A stretch of DNA of 64,000 nt. Source: Streptomyces zaomyceticus. Its GTDB lineage: Bacteria > Actinomycetota > Actinomycetes > Streptomycetales > Streptomycetaceae. This document shows, in pieces, positions 32,246-40,436 of the stretch. A program made the position numbers and the translations under genes. Numbering within the stretch: position 1 is the stretch's first letter; each line of letters starts with the position of its first letter. Under the pieces are notes generated by a model. It worked only from the letters and a program-made list of their open reading frames with translations. It was not told the DNA's origin and ran no database searches. The DNA is taken from positions 1 to 64,000 of the forward strand of contig NZ_BNBZ01000020.1 of NCBI RefSeq assembly GCF_014656215.1, written 5' to 3'.

Positions 32246-33433
32246 TCAGCGCTCCAGGACCAGGGCGAGCCCCTGGCCGACGCCGATGCAGAGCGCCGCG
32301 AGGCCGGTGCCCGAGCCGGCGGCGGCCAGCTGGTGGGCGACCGATCCCGCGAGGCGGGCACCGGACGCGCCCAGGGGGTGACCGATGGCGACGGCGCCGC
32401 CGCGCGGGTTCACTATCTCGGGGTCGAGTTCCGGCCATTCCGCGAGGCAGCCGAGCGACTGGGCGGCGAAGGCCTCGTTCAGCTCGAAGGTCCGCAGGTC
32501 TCCGAAGGAGCGCCCGGCCCTGTCCAGGGCCCGCCGGGCCGCCTCGACCGGCCCGAGGCCGAAGAGCTGGGGCTCGATGCCGGTGACGGCGGACGTCCGG
32601 ATCCGGGCGAGCGGCTCCCGGCCGGTCTCGCGCAGTCCTTCCTCGTCGACGAGCAGCAGGGCCGCCGCGCCGTCGTTGAGCGGCGAGGAGTTGCCCGCCG
32701 TGACGGTGCCTCCCTGGGGGCGGAAGGAGGGCTTCAGCTTGGCGAGGGCCTCCATGGACGTGGAGTCGCGGATGCACTCGTCGCGGCCGAGCTCGACCCC
32801 CGGGTAGGGGACGACCTCGTCGTCGTACAGCCCCTTCGCCCACGCCTCGGCCGCCTTGCGGTGGCTGGCGAGCGCGAAGGCGTCCTGCCGCTCCCGGGTG
32901 ATGCCGTGCTTGTCGGCGATCAGCTCCGCGCCCTCACCGAGCGCGACCGTCCACTCGGCGGGCATACGGGGGTTCGTCATGCGCCAGCCGAGGGTCGTCG
33001 AGTGGAGCTGCTGGTGGCCCGCCGGGAAGGCCCTCTCGGGCTTCTGCAGGACCCAGGGGGCCCGTGACATCGACTCGACGCCGCCGGCGATCGCCACGGA
33101 GGCGTCACCGAGGGCGATGGCGCGGGCCGCCTGGATGACCGCTTCGAGACCGGAGCCGCAGAGTCGGTTGACGGTGACGCCGGGGACGGAGACGGGCAGT
33201 CCGGCGAGCAGGACGGCCATCCGGGCCACGTCGCGGTTGTCCTCGCCGGCACCGTTGGCGTCACCGAAGTAGACGTCGTCGACGCGGGCGGGGTCGAGCG
33301 CGGGCGAGCGGTCGACGAGGGACCGGACGACGTGTGCCGCGAGGTCGTCGGGGCGCACGGAGGCGAGGGCGCCCCCGAACTTCCCTATCGGGGTGCGGAC
33401 GGCGTCGACGATGTAGACGTCGCGGATGCTCAT
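32246..33433 (-). CDS. Acetyl-CoA acetyltransferase / 3-oxoadipyl-CoA thiolase family
   Basis: 395 aa. Thiolase with nucleophile Cys92 (VNRLCGSGLEA), base His in GGAVAIGHPLGASGAR and second Cys in ALCIGVGQGLALVLE. The order and length match degradative and PcaF-type thiolases, which cleave 3-ketoacyl-CoA with CoA. No aromatic-degradation or beta-oxidation partner is adjacent, so substrate stays open. Start ATG at 33433 begins MSIRDVYIVDAVRTP, the usual opening. Confidence 0.92.
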   Translation of the reverse strand: MSIRDVYIVDAVRTPIGKFGGALASVRPDDLAAHVVRSLVDRSPALDPARVDDVYFGDANGAGEDNRDVARMAVLLAGLPVSVPGVTVNRLCGSGLEAVIQAARAIALGDASVAIAGGVESMSRAPWVLQKPERAFPAGHQQLHSTTLGWRMTNPRMPAEWTVALGEGAELIADKHGITRERQDAFALASHRKAAEAWAKGLYDDEVVPYPGVELGRDECIRDSTSMEALAKLKPSFRPQGGTVTAGNSSPLNDGAAALLLVDEEGLRETGREPLARIRTSAVTGIEPQLFGLGPVEAARRALDRAGRSFGDLRTFELNEAFAAQSLGCLAEWPELDPEIVNPRGGAVAIGHPLGASGARLAGSVAHQLAAAGSGTGLAALCIGVGQGLALVLER

Positions 33434-33591
33434 CGGTTCTCTCCCACGTGACCTTCGGAACGACTCTGTTCGCCTGGTGACAAGACTTTCACCCCGAAGG
33501 CTTTCGTCTTGGCGCGCGCGCAGAGTCTCTGCCGGGAGGACGGCCGTGTCAACGGGCCGTTTCGCGACACGGCGGGGGAAGGCGCCCCAGG

Positions 33592-33861
33592 TCAGTCCCG
33601 TGCCACCGGGCGGACGAGGGCGGTCAGGCCGTAGTCGAGCTCACGCCCGTCGACGAGCAGCGCCTCCACCGTCGGCGTCTCGGGGTCGATGTCGGCCCTG
33701 ATGCCGTGCCCTTCGTAGATCGGGTAGCCGGACTCGCCGTGCCGCCCGGTGGCCTCCACGACGGCCGAGCGGACGGCGCTGTCCGTGACGGAGGCGCCGC
33801 CCCTGTCCTCGACGTGCGCGGGCACCAGCAGGATCTCGAAACGCTGCGGAACTGTGCTCAT
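33592..33861 (-). CDS. Small hypothetical protein
   Basis: 89 aa, mixed alpha/beta composition, acidic, without signal or membrane segment (MSTVPQRFEILLVPAHVEDRG; ...YPIYEGHGIRADIDPET...). Good third-position GC and a length free of low-complexity sequence support it as a real gene. It begins 17 bases after the LacI-type gene on the same strand and may be cotranscribed. I do not recognise a family. Confidence 0.6.
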   Translation of the reverse strand: MSTVPQRFEILLVPAHVEDRGGASVTDSAVRSAVVEATGRHGESGYPIYEGHGIRADIDPETPTVEALLVDGRELDYGLTALVRPVARD

Positions 33862-33878
33862 GCACCGACGCTAAACGC

Positions 33879-34913
33879 TCAGCTCGACTCCCGCCGGACG
33901 ACCTCCGAGGCCAGCAGGGCGCGGGTGCGGGGCGGGGACTCGGGTTCCCGTACGGCCCGGTCGACCAGCTCGGCCAGCTCGCGCCCGAGGACCATGTCGA
34001 TCCGTACGGTGCTGAGGCGGGGCCGCAGCAGCCGGCCCAGCAGCAGGTCGTCGGCGCCGACGACGGCGGTGTCCTCCGGAACCGCGACGCCGGCGTCCTG
34101 GAGCGCACGCATCAGGAGCATCGCGTACTCGTCGTTGTAGGCGAAGACGCCGTCGAGGCCGAGCTCGCGCCAGCGGGCGGCCAGACCGGCGGCCGACTCC
34201 TCCTCGTACCGCAGGGGCAGGGGGACGACGGTGGCGTCGGTGCCCTCGACGGCGCGCCGCGCGCCGTCGAGACGCGGTCCGGAGAACATCGCGAGGCCCG
34301 GCTCCTCGGGTATGACGACGCCGATCCGGCGCCGGCCGCTCTCCACCAGGTGGGCGGTGGCCGCCTCGCCCACCCTGCCCTGGTCCATGACGAGGGCGTG
34401 GGTGCCCTCGACCTCCTGGGTGCCGAGGGTGATGACGGCCCGCGCCCCGGACCGCTTGAGGATCTCGACGCCCTGTCCGGTGAGCTGGACCTCGCCGAGC
34501 GAGACCACGGCCACCGGCCGGAGCTCCGCCCAGGCGCGGGCGGCCTCCTCGCCCTCCAGGCCGACGCTGCCGTACTGGACCACCGTGTAGTCGAGGCGCC
34601 GCAGCGCCCACTGGAACTCGTTGAAGAACTGGCTGTACAGCGGTCCCACCGGGACGTGGGAGGCCGGCAGCAGCACCATCCGGCTGTGGCCGGCGCGCAG
34701 GCTGCGGGCGGCGGCGTGGGGCACGTACCCCAGTTCCTCGGCCGCTTCGCGCACGCGGCGGCGGGTGGGCTCGCTGATGCGGACGGCCGAGGTGTTGTTG
34801 AGGACGTACGAGACGGTGGCCCGGGAGACACCCGCGAGGCGGGCGACATCGGCGCTGGTCGGGACCGCGCGCCCGGTGGGGCGTTCGGGGGAGTGTTCGG
34901 TTGGCTGGCTCAT
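33879..34913 (-). CDS. LacI family transcriptional regulator
   Basis: 344 aa. DNA-binding helix-turn-helix TSADVARLAGVSRATVSYVLNNTSAVRISEPTRRRVREAAEELGYVPHAAARSL (about 18-72), then a periplasmic-binding-like sensor domain (ending VGADDLLLGRLLRPRLSTVRID). GGAG precedes the ATG at 34913. It is divergent from an MFS gene, and the spacer contains a 21-bp palindrome, so it most likely represses that transporter and itself until a sugar-like ligand binds. Confidence 0.93.
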   Translation of the reverse strand: MSQPTEHSPERPTGRAVPTSADVARLAGVSRATVSYVLNNTSAVRISEPTRRRVREAAEELGYVPHAAARSLRAGHSRMVLLPASHVPVGPLYSQFFNEFQWALRRLDYTVVQYGSVGLEGEEAARAWAELRPVAVVSLGEVQLTGQGVEILKRSGARAVITLGTQEVEGTHALVMDQGRVGEAATAHLVESGRRRIGVVIPEEPGLAMFSGPRLDGARRAVEGTDATVVPLPLRYEEESAAGLAARWRELGLDGVFAYNDEYAMLLMRALQDAGVAVPEDTAVVGADDLLLGRLLRPRLSTVRIDMVLGRELAELVDRAVREPESPPRTRALLASEVVRRESS

Positions 34914-34987
34914 CGCTCCGGCATCTTTCCAGAACAATCCGGCCCCGGCTCTGGCGGATGGCCGGAATCGAGTGCTACACAATGCTC

Positions 34988-35008
34988 ACACGTGTCACTG
35001 ACACGTGT
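34988..35008. promoter_or_regulatory. Palindromic LacI-type operator
   Basis: ACACGTGTCA-C-TGACACGTGT, a perfect 21-bp palindrome in the spacer between the divergent LacI and MFS genes. LacI-family operators usually centre on CG; here the centre is a single C, an odd-spaced site. It lies 62 bases from the MFS start and 75 from the regulator start. Confidence 0.8.
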
Positions 35009-35069
35009 AACTATCTCGCTCGATCCGCCTCTCGCCCCCTCGTCGGGCGATCTCCCCCAGGAGGGCACC

Positions 35070-36353
35070 GTGGCCCTTTCCTCCCGCGAAAACAGCTCCG
35101 GAACCGGCTCCGGGACAGAACCGGAAACCGGCGCGCCGGGCCCCGGCTCACCCTCGGTCCCACGGCCGACGCGCGGCCTGCTGCCCCTGCTCCTCGCCGG
35201 GAACACCGCCATGTACGCCTTGTACGTCGGCGTTCCCGGCATGCTCCTCGCCCTCCAGATCGAGGACATCTCCCCCGCCGACAAGGTCGCCGCCTTCGGC
35301 CTCGTCTCCGGGATATCCGCGGTCTTCGCCACCGTCTTCAACCCGGTCGCGGGCGCCCTCTCGGACCGCTCGGGCCGGCGCAACCCGTGGATCCTCGCGG
35401 GCGGACTGCTCACCGTCCCGGTGATGCTGCTCCTCGGCAGCGTGCACACGATCCTGCTCGTGACCATCGCCTGGTGTCTGGGCCAGGCCGTCATGAACGT
35501 CTACCAGGCGGCCCTGACCTCCGTGGTGCCCGACCGGGTCCCCGTGGCCGCCCGGGGCAAGGCCTCGGCCGCCGTCGGCCTCGGTCTCCCCGTCGGCTCG
35601 ACGATCGGCGCCCTCGTCGGCGCCGCCTTCTCCGAGGACTACCGCACCGGCTATCTGGTCTTCGGCGCGATAATCGCCGCCACCGCCGTGCTGTTCTCGG
35701 CCTGCGCCCGCGAACAGCGCATGCCCGCCAAGGCCCCGCTGCCGGTCGGGCAGCAGCTCGCGGCCTTCGGCAGCGCCCTCAAGGAGCACGACTTCCGCTG
35801 GGCCTTCATCGGCCGCGCCCTGCTGGTCCTCGGCTACTTCGCGGTGGCCGGATTCCAGCTGTACATCCTCAAGGACCACACCGAACTGCCCGCCGGGCTG
35901 AGCCCCGAGGAGGCCGTGGCGATCCTGATGCCGCTCAACGCGGTCGCCATGGTGGTCTCCACCGTGCTCGGCGGCTGGCTGTCGGACCGCTACGACCGGC
36001 GCAAGCTCTTCGTGGGTGCCTCGGCGGCGCTCGCCGCCGTCGCGCTCCTCGTCCCGGCCTTCTCGACGAGCTGGACGGCGATGCTCGCCTTCTCCGCCGT
36101 CAACGGCCTCGGCTTCGGCTGCTACATGGCCGTCGACACCGCCCTGGTGACCATGGTGCTGCCGACGGCCGGGGACGCGGCCCGTGACATGGGTGTCCTC
36201 AACGTCGCCAACGCGGGTCCGCAGATCGTCGCCCCCTTCGTGGCCTCGCTGGTCGTCTCGCTGAGTGGCGGATACACGGCACTGTTCTTGATCGCCGCCG
36301 TACTGTCGGTGCTCGGCGCACTCGCCGTGCGCCCCATCCGCAGCGTGCGCTGA
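35070..36353 (+). CDS. MFS transporter under LacI-type control
   Basis: 427 aa from GTG 35070, preceded by CAGGAGGGC. Twelve membrane segments; the loop after TM2 reads GALSDRSGRRNPWILAGG and that after TM8 GGWLSDRYDRRKLFVG, both classical MFS motif A. The N-terminal 45 residues are Ser/Gly/Pro-rich and cytoplasmic. Sequence resembles sugar or glycoside:cation symporters of actinobacteria, which suits the LacI regulator, but an efflux role is possible. The downstream hydrolase gene 42 bases away may be in the same transcript. Confidence 0.88.
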   Translation: MALSSRENSSGTGSGTEPETGAPGPGSPSVPRPTRGLLPLLLAGNTAMYALYVGVPGMLLALQIEDISPADKVAAFGLVSGISAVFATVFNPVAGALSDRSGRRNPWILAGGLLTVPVMLLLGSVHTILLVTIAWCLGQAVMNVYQAALTSVVPDRVPVAARGKASAAVGLGLPVGSTIGALVGAAFSEDYRTGYLVFGAIIAATAVLFSACAREQRMPAKAPLPVGQQLAAFGSALKEHDFRWAFIGRALLVLGYFAVAGFQLYILKDHTELPAGLSPEEAVAILMPLNAVAMVVSTVLGGWLSDRYDRRKLFVGASAALAAVALLVPAFSTSWTAMLAFSAVNGLGFGCYMAVDTALVTMVLPTAGDAARDMGVLNVANAGPQIVAPFVASLVVSLSGGYTALFLIAAVLSVLGALAVRPIRSVR

Positions 36354-36395
36354 CCCCGGTCGGCGCCCGCAGAGCACCGTCGGAAAGGCGGCACC

Positions 36396-37103
36396 GTGCG
36401 CCTGCACACCACCACCTGGGGATCCGGTGACCGGATCGCCCTGCTCGTCCACGGCCTCATGGCCGACCACCGCACCTGGCGGCGGGTCGGACCGGCGCTC
36501 TCGGAACGTGGCTACCGGGTGGTCGCGGTGGACCTGCGGGGGCACGGGGCCAGCGGACGTGCCGCGGGCCCGGAGGGCTACCGGCCGGAGGACTACGCCG
36601 ACGATCTCGTCGAAACCCTCCCGGCCGGCGCGGAGCTGGCCGTCGGGCACTCGCTCGGCGGGCTGGTCCTGGCCCTCGCCCTGGAGCGGCTGAAGCCGGT
36701 CCGCGCGGTCTACTCCGACCCCGCCTGGCACCTGCGGTCGGGGCCGGCCGGCTACCGGGCGGCGGCCTTCGTCCGGGGCGCGACCATGACCCGGGAGCAG
36801 GTCCGCGGATTCAACCCGGACTGGTCGGACGAGGACCTCGACACCGAGATGGCGTCGGTGGGGGTATGGGACGCGCGCTCCGCCCACGGTCTCGAGGACT
36901 TCGTGGGGGCCGATCTGTGGCCCGCCCGGGCCGCCGTTCCCTCCCTGGTGGTGCGGGCCGATCCGAGCTCGCTGGTGTGGCCCGAGGACGCCGCGATGCT
37001 GGAGGATCGCGGGTTCACGGTCCGTACGGTGGCGAAGGCGGGGCACACCGTCCACCGGGACGACTTCGACGGGTTCATGTCCGCCCTGGACGACTGGATC
37101 TGA
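36396..37103 (+). CDS. Alpha/beta hydrolase
   Basis: 235 aa from a GTG with AAAGG upstream. Oxyanion region LLVHGLMADHRTW, nucleophile elbow AVGHSLGG (Ser at about 84), acid in VVRADPSSLV, and catalytic His in KAGHTVHRDD. It is a compact member of the family, resembling esterases and peroxidases without a large cap. Substrate unknown. It starts 42 bases after the MFS gene and may process the imported compound. Confidence 0.88.
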   Translation: MRLHTTTWGSGDRIALLVHGLMADHRTWRRVGPALSERGYRVVAVDLRGHGASGRAAGPEGYRPEDYADDLVETLPAGAELAVGHSLGGLVLALALERLKPVRAVYSDPAWHLRSGPAGYRAAAFVRGATMTREQVRGFNPDWSDEDLDTEMASVGVWDARSAHGLEDFVGADLWPARAAVPSLVVRADPSSLVWPEDAAMLEDRGFTVRTVAKAGHTVHRDDFDGFMSALDDWI

Positions 37104-37117
37104 CGTACCGTTCAGCC

Positions 37118-37348
37118 ATGGACGACGCGTCGATGGACTCCTCGATGGTGGGACTGCTCGGCCGCGTGACCGGCACGATCGGGCCCGGTCTCGTCGGTGA
37201 GGTGATCGTCCGGATCCGGGGCGGTGCCGAGCACTTCCTCGCCCATCCGGCCTCCCCGAAGGAGCGGATCGATGTCGGAACGGTCGTGATGGTCATGGAA
37301 CATCTCCCTCCACGCACCGTCTATGTCACAGCCGCGTACGACAGTTGA
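37118..37348 (+). CDS. Small OB-fold protein (NfeD-like partner of flotillin)
   Basis: 76 aa. No signal peptide; the pattern (GLLGRVTGTIGPGLVGEVIVRIRGGAEHFLAHPA, then IDVGTVVMVMEHLPPRTVYVTAAY) matches the soluble beta-barrel end of NfeD proteins without the membrane part. NfeD-like genes regularly precede flotillin genes, as here, where the flotillin starts 83 bases on. The start could also be the Met at 37133; neither has a strong ribosome site. Confidence 0.7.
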   Translation: MDDASMDSSMVGLLGRVTGTIGPGLVGEVIVRIRGGAEHFLAHPASPKERIDVGTVVMVMEHLPPRTVYVTAAYDS

Positions 37349-37431
37349 CGCAACCGTTGAGCCGCGGCCCGCACGGGCGCACACTCCCTTCACCGGATCC
37401 GCACCGGCTCCGGTGAAGGGGGACCTTGTCC

Positions 37432-38847
37432 ATGGGCATCGGCATCCTTGCGGGCGTCGTCGTCGGCGCCTTCGCCGTTCTCATCGCTGTGTTCAAAATG
37501 ATGTGGCGCGTCGCGGAACCCAACGAGGCGCTGATCATCTCCGGTTCCAACCACAAGAACGAGGGCCTCGGCGCGGGTATGGGGTTCCGGATCGTCACCG
37601 GTCGCGGCACGCTCGTGCTGCCCGGGGTCCAGGCGGTGCGCAAGCTCTCGCTCGATCTCAACGAGACCCAGCTGTCCGTCGAGTGCGTCACCCACCAGGG
37701 CATTCCGCTCAAGGTCCGCGGCGTGGTGATCTTCAAGGTCGGTGACGACTTCGTGTCGATCGCCAACGCCGCACGCCGCTTCCTCGACCAGCAGAAGCTG
37801 ATGAGCGAGCGGGTGCACATCGTCTTCGCCGGCCATCTCCGCGCCATCGTCGGCGGGTTGACCGTGGAGGACATGATCCGTGACCGGGAGAAGCTGACCG
37901 GGCAGGCCCGTTCGGCCTGTGGCACGGAGATGGAGAAACTCGGCCTGATCGTCGACTCCCTGCAGATCCACGAGATCGAGGACCCGACCGGGTACATCAA
38001 GAACCTGGCCGCCCCGCACGCGGCCGCCGTCCAGCGGGACGCGCGGATCGCGCAGGCCGAGGCGAACCGGCGGGCGACCGAGGCCGAACAGCAGGCCGCG
38101 GCACGCATGTCGGAGGCGACCCGCGACAGCGAGATCCTCCAGGCGGGATACCAGGCCGAGCGGGACCAGGCCTCCGCGAAGGCCAGGCAGGCCGGTCCGC
38201 TGGCCGAGGCGGCCTCGCGCCAGGAGGTCGTCGTCCAGGAGACCCGGGTCGCCGAGCTGGAGGGACACCGCAAGGAGCAGCAGCTCCAGGCGGAGGTCCG
38301 CAAGCCTGCGGACGCGATGGCGTACGAGACCCGGACGCTGGCCGCGGCCGAGCGTGACGCCCGTATCTCTGCGGCCGAGGCCGATGCGAAGGAGACCGAG
38401 CTGGCGAGCGCGGCCGAGGCCACGGCGACCCGGCTCACCGGTGAGGCCGAGGCGGCGGCGCAGCACGCCAGGGGCCTCGCGGTCGCGGAGGCGACACGGG
38501 CGAAGGGTCTGGCGGAGGCCGAGGCGATCAAGGCCCGTGCGGCGGCGCTCGCCGAGAACCAGGAGGCCGTGGTCGCCCAGCAACTGGCCGAGAAGTGGCC
38601 GGAGATCGTCTCCGCGGGTGCGTCGGCGTTCGGGAACGTGGACCAGATGGTGCTGCTCAACGGCGCCGACGGCATGGCGGACGTGTTCGCCAAGGCGCTG
38701 ACCATGGGCGGCACCGGACTCGGCCTGGCCCGGCAGTTGCTCTCCACGATGAACCCGGCCGCTCAGGAGCGGATGGGCGTGGCGGTTCCGCCGGCGCCGC
38801 GGGCGTCGGAGGAGAGCGTCGAGATCACGGTCGGCGACGAGAAGTAG
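37432..38847 (+). CDS. floT: Flotillin family (SPFH/band 7) protein
   Basis: 471 aa. One N-terminal membrane anchor (IGILAGVVVGAFAVLIAVFKMMW), SPFH domain at about 30-190 (VAEPNEALIISG..., VGDDFVSIANAARRFL), then a long coiled coil of Glu/Ala repeats (about 190-390, many AEA.A units), and a C-terminal domain with GASAFGNVDQMVLLNGADGM. Flotillins organise membrane microdomains and keep the bilayer fluid; they form large oligomers at the inner membrane face. GGGGGA lies eight bases before the ATG. A terminator follows. Confidence 0.92.
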   Translation: MGIGILAGVVVGAFAVLIAVFKMMWRVAEPNEALIISGSNHKNEGLGAGMGFRIVTGRGTLVLPGVQAVRKLSLDLNETQLSVECVTHQGIPLKVRGVVIFKVGDDFVSIANAARRFLDQQKLMSERVHIVFAGHLRAIVGGLTVEDMIRDREKLTGQARSACGTEMEKLGLIVDSLQIHEIEDPTGYIKNLAAPHAAAVQRDARIAQAEANRRATEAEQQAAARMSEATRDSEILQAGYQAERDQASAKARQAGPLAEAASRQEVVVQETRVAELEGHRKEQQLQAEVRKPADAMAYETRTLAAAERDARISAAEADAKETELASAAEATATRLTGEAEAAAQHARGLAVAEATRAKGLAEAEAIKARAAALAENQEAVVAQQLAEKWPEIVSAGASAFGNVDQMVLLNGADGMADVFAKALTMGGTGLGLARQLLSTMNPAAQERMGVAVPPAPRASEESVEITVGDEK

Positions 38848-38890
38848 CGCGCCGGGCTGTCGTACGGGGCGACCCGTGTCGCACAGGGGC

Positions 38891-38921
38891 GGGGCCCGGT
38901 GGCGTCGTGCCACCGGGCCCC
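38891..38921 (+). terminator. Hairpin terminator after the flotillin gene
   Basis: GGGGCCCGGTGGC-GTCGT-GCCACCGGGCCCC: 13-bp perfect stem, 5-base loop, 43 bases past the stop. The following bases to 39092 show no gene; 38931-39050 has a degenerate GTGCT-rich direct repeat (GCCGTGCTT type units). Confidence 0.78.
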
Positions 38922-39092
38922 TGTCCCGCACCCCGTCGGCTCCCCGCCTCGCTCTGTGCTCGGCTGCGCGCGTCGGCCGTGCTCGCTGGGCCGTGCTTAT
39001 CTGGCCGTGCTTGCCTGGCCGTGGTGCCATGATGCGGCGAACGAGGCGCCGCAGTCGTGGCGCCTCGGTTTGGACGCCTCGGCCCCGGCGCC

Positions 39093-39263
39093 TCAGTTGT
39101 GGCCGAACTTCCGTTCCTTGCGGTGCGACGCGTGCTCGACGAGCGGCATCGTGCTGTCCCTCTTCGGAACCGCCGCGGTCTGTTCCTTCGCGGCCGCATC
39201 GGTACGGTGCTCATGGCCGCCGGTACGGGCTCCCCGGTTGGTCCGGGTCTGTTTCTTGCCCAC
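39093..39263 (-). CDS. Small basic protein (56 aa), not in standard gene size range
   Basis: From GTG 39263, preceded by GGGAGG at good spacing, a 56-codon frame reads GKKQTRTNRGARTGGHEHRT at its start and LVEHASHRKERKFGHN at its end. It is hydrophilic, rich in Lys, Arg and His, with no Cys and no hydrophobic core, and is probably disordered. The clean ribosome site and the non-random composition support a real gene. I believe similar short proteins ending KFGHN occur across Streptomyces, but function is unknown. Confidence 0.65.
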   Translation of the reverse strand: MGKKQTRTNRGARTGGHEHRTDAAAKEQTAAVPKRDSTMPLVEHASHRKERKFGHN

Positions 39264-39340
39264 GATCGTGCCTCCCGTGACGGGTGTCGGACTGTGGTCC
39301 GTATCCCCTCAGCCTGGCACGGGGGCGCGAAAGCCGCATG

Positions 39341-40171
39341 TCAGGCGGCTGCCCCCACGACCCGCGTGAAGGCGGCCAGCGTCGGCGCGCCCGAGGCCCG
39401 GTCGAGCACGGCGAAGACGATCTCCTCGAAGTGGCCGGCGAAGCGGCCGTCTCCGGTGAGCAGCGCCCTGAACGCACCCGCGACCTGCTCCGGGTCGTTC
39501 TGGAAGACCCCGCAGCCCCAGGCGCCGAGCACCAGCCGGCGGTATCCGGTCGCGGCCGCCGTCTCCAGGACCCGCTCCGCGCGGGACGCGAGGGCGGTGG
39601 GCAGCCGGCCGGCGAGTGCGGGAGTGCGGCGGCGGACGACGCCCGCGTTGGGGGCCGGGGAGGTGAGGAAGCCGACGGTGAAGGGCTCGTCGAGAAGGGC
39701 TCCCCTGTCGTCACGGAAGACCGGCACCCGGGGCGAGTGGATGACCCGGTCGGTGTAGAAGGCGTCCCGTTCCTCGCGGTGGTGGGCGTAGTAGTCGGGA
39801 GCGCGGAGCAGGGTGGCGTGGAGGGCGGAGGATCTGCAGAGCGCCTCCTCCTGGGCCTGGGCGCCGTTGAGGTAGCCGCCGCCGGGGTTGCGGGCGGAGG
39901 CGAAGTTCAGGACGGCGACCGGGCGGGTGGCGTCGGCGGTGGTCATCCGGCGGGCGGCGACCAGGCTGCTCTCGCCGGTGACGTCGAGGGTGGGGGTGCG
40001 GTGGGTGTCGGGCGTGACCGGGACCGGTTCGGGTCCGTGGAGACGGGTTTCGGCCAGGGCCACGGTCAGGTCCTCGGCGAGGGAGACGGTCCGGCCGTCC
40101 GGGGCCCGGTAGTGGCCCGCGGCGACGATCTCCTCGGTCTGCCGCGCGATCGCGCGCAGTCGTGCACTCAT
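39341..40171 (-). CDS. Bacterial-type poly(ADP-ribose) glycohydrolase (TIGR02452 family)
   Basis: 276 aa. The PARG signature GGG-x7-QEE is present (NPGGGYLNGAQAQEEALCRSSAL), with the macrodomain context VLNFASARNPGGG upstream and LGAWGCGVFQNDP near the end. It removes ADP-ribose chains or single units from proteins or nucleic acids. No ADP-ribosyltransferase is adjacent. It is divergent from the ergothioneine operon across a 265-base spacer. The start at 40171 gives MSARLRAIARQTEEI, the usual opening of this family. Confidence 0.9.
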   Translation of the reverse strand: MSARLRAIARQTEEIVAAGHYRAPDGRTVSLAEDLTVALAETRLHGPEPVPVTPDTHRTPTLDVTGESSLVAARRMTTADATRPVAVLNFASARNPGGGYLNGAQAQEEALCRSSALHATLLRAPDYYAHHREERDAFYTDRVIHSPRVPVFRDDRGALLDEPFTVGFLTSPAPNAGVVRRRTPALAGRLPTALASRAERVLETAAATGYRRLVLGAWGCGVFQNDPEQVAGAFRALLTGDGRFAGHFEEIVFAVLDRASGAPTLAAFTRVVGAAA

Positions 40172-40436
40172 GACCTCAGGATGATCGTTTCGACCCGGCC
40201 GGGACAACAGGATTTCCCGGGGCCGGACCGGGACGTCCCCGGACTTCCCGGGACCGTACGACGGTCTTCCGGGGACGCCGCGTGACCGGGCAATTTCGGC
40301 CGGGCGGGGGCACAGGGGGCGCGTTCGGCCGGTCCGGGGCGCTCTTGCACGCCGCCCGGTGGTGGCTTTAGGTGGAAGCAACGACTCTCCGGGGCCCGGT
40401 CCCGGACGACCGGCCCGATGACCAGGAGGTGCACGG

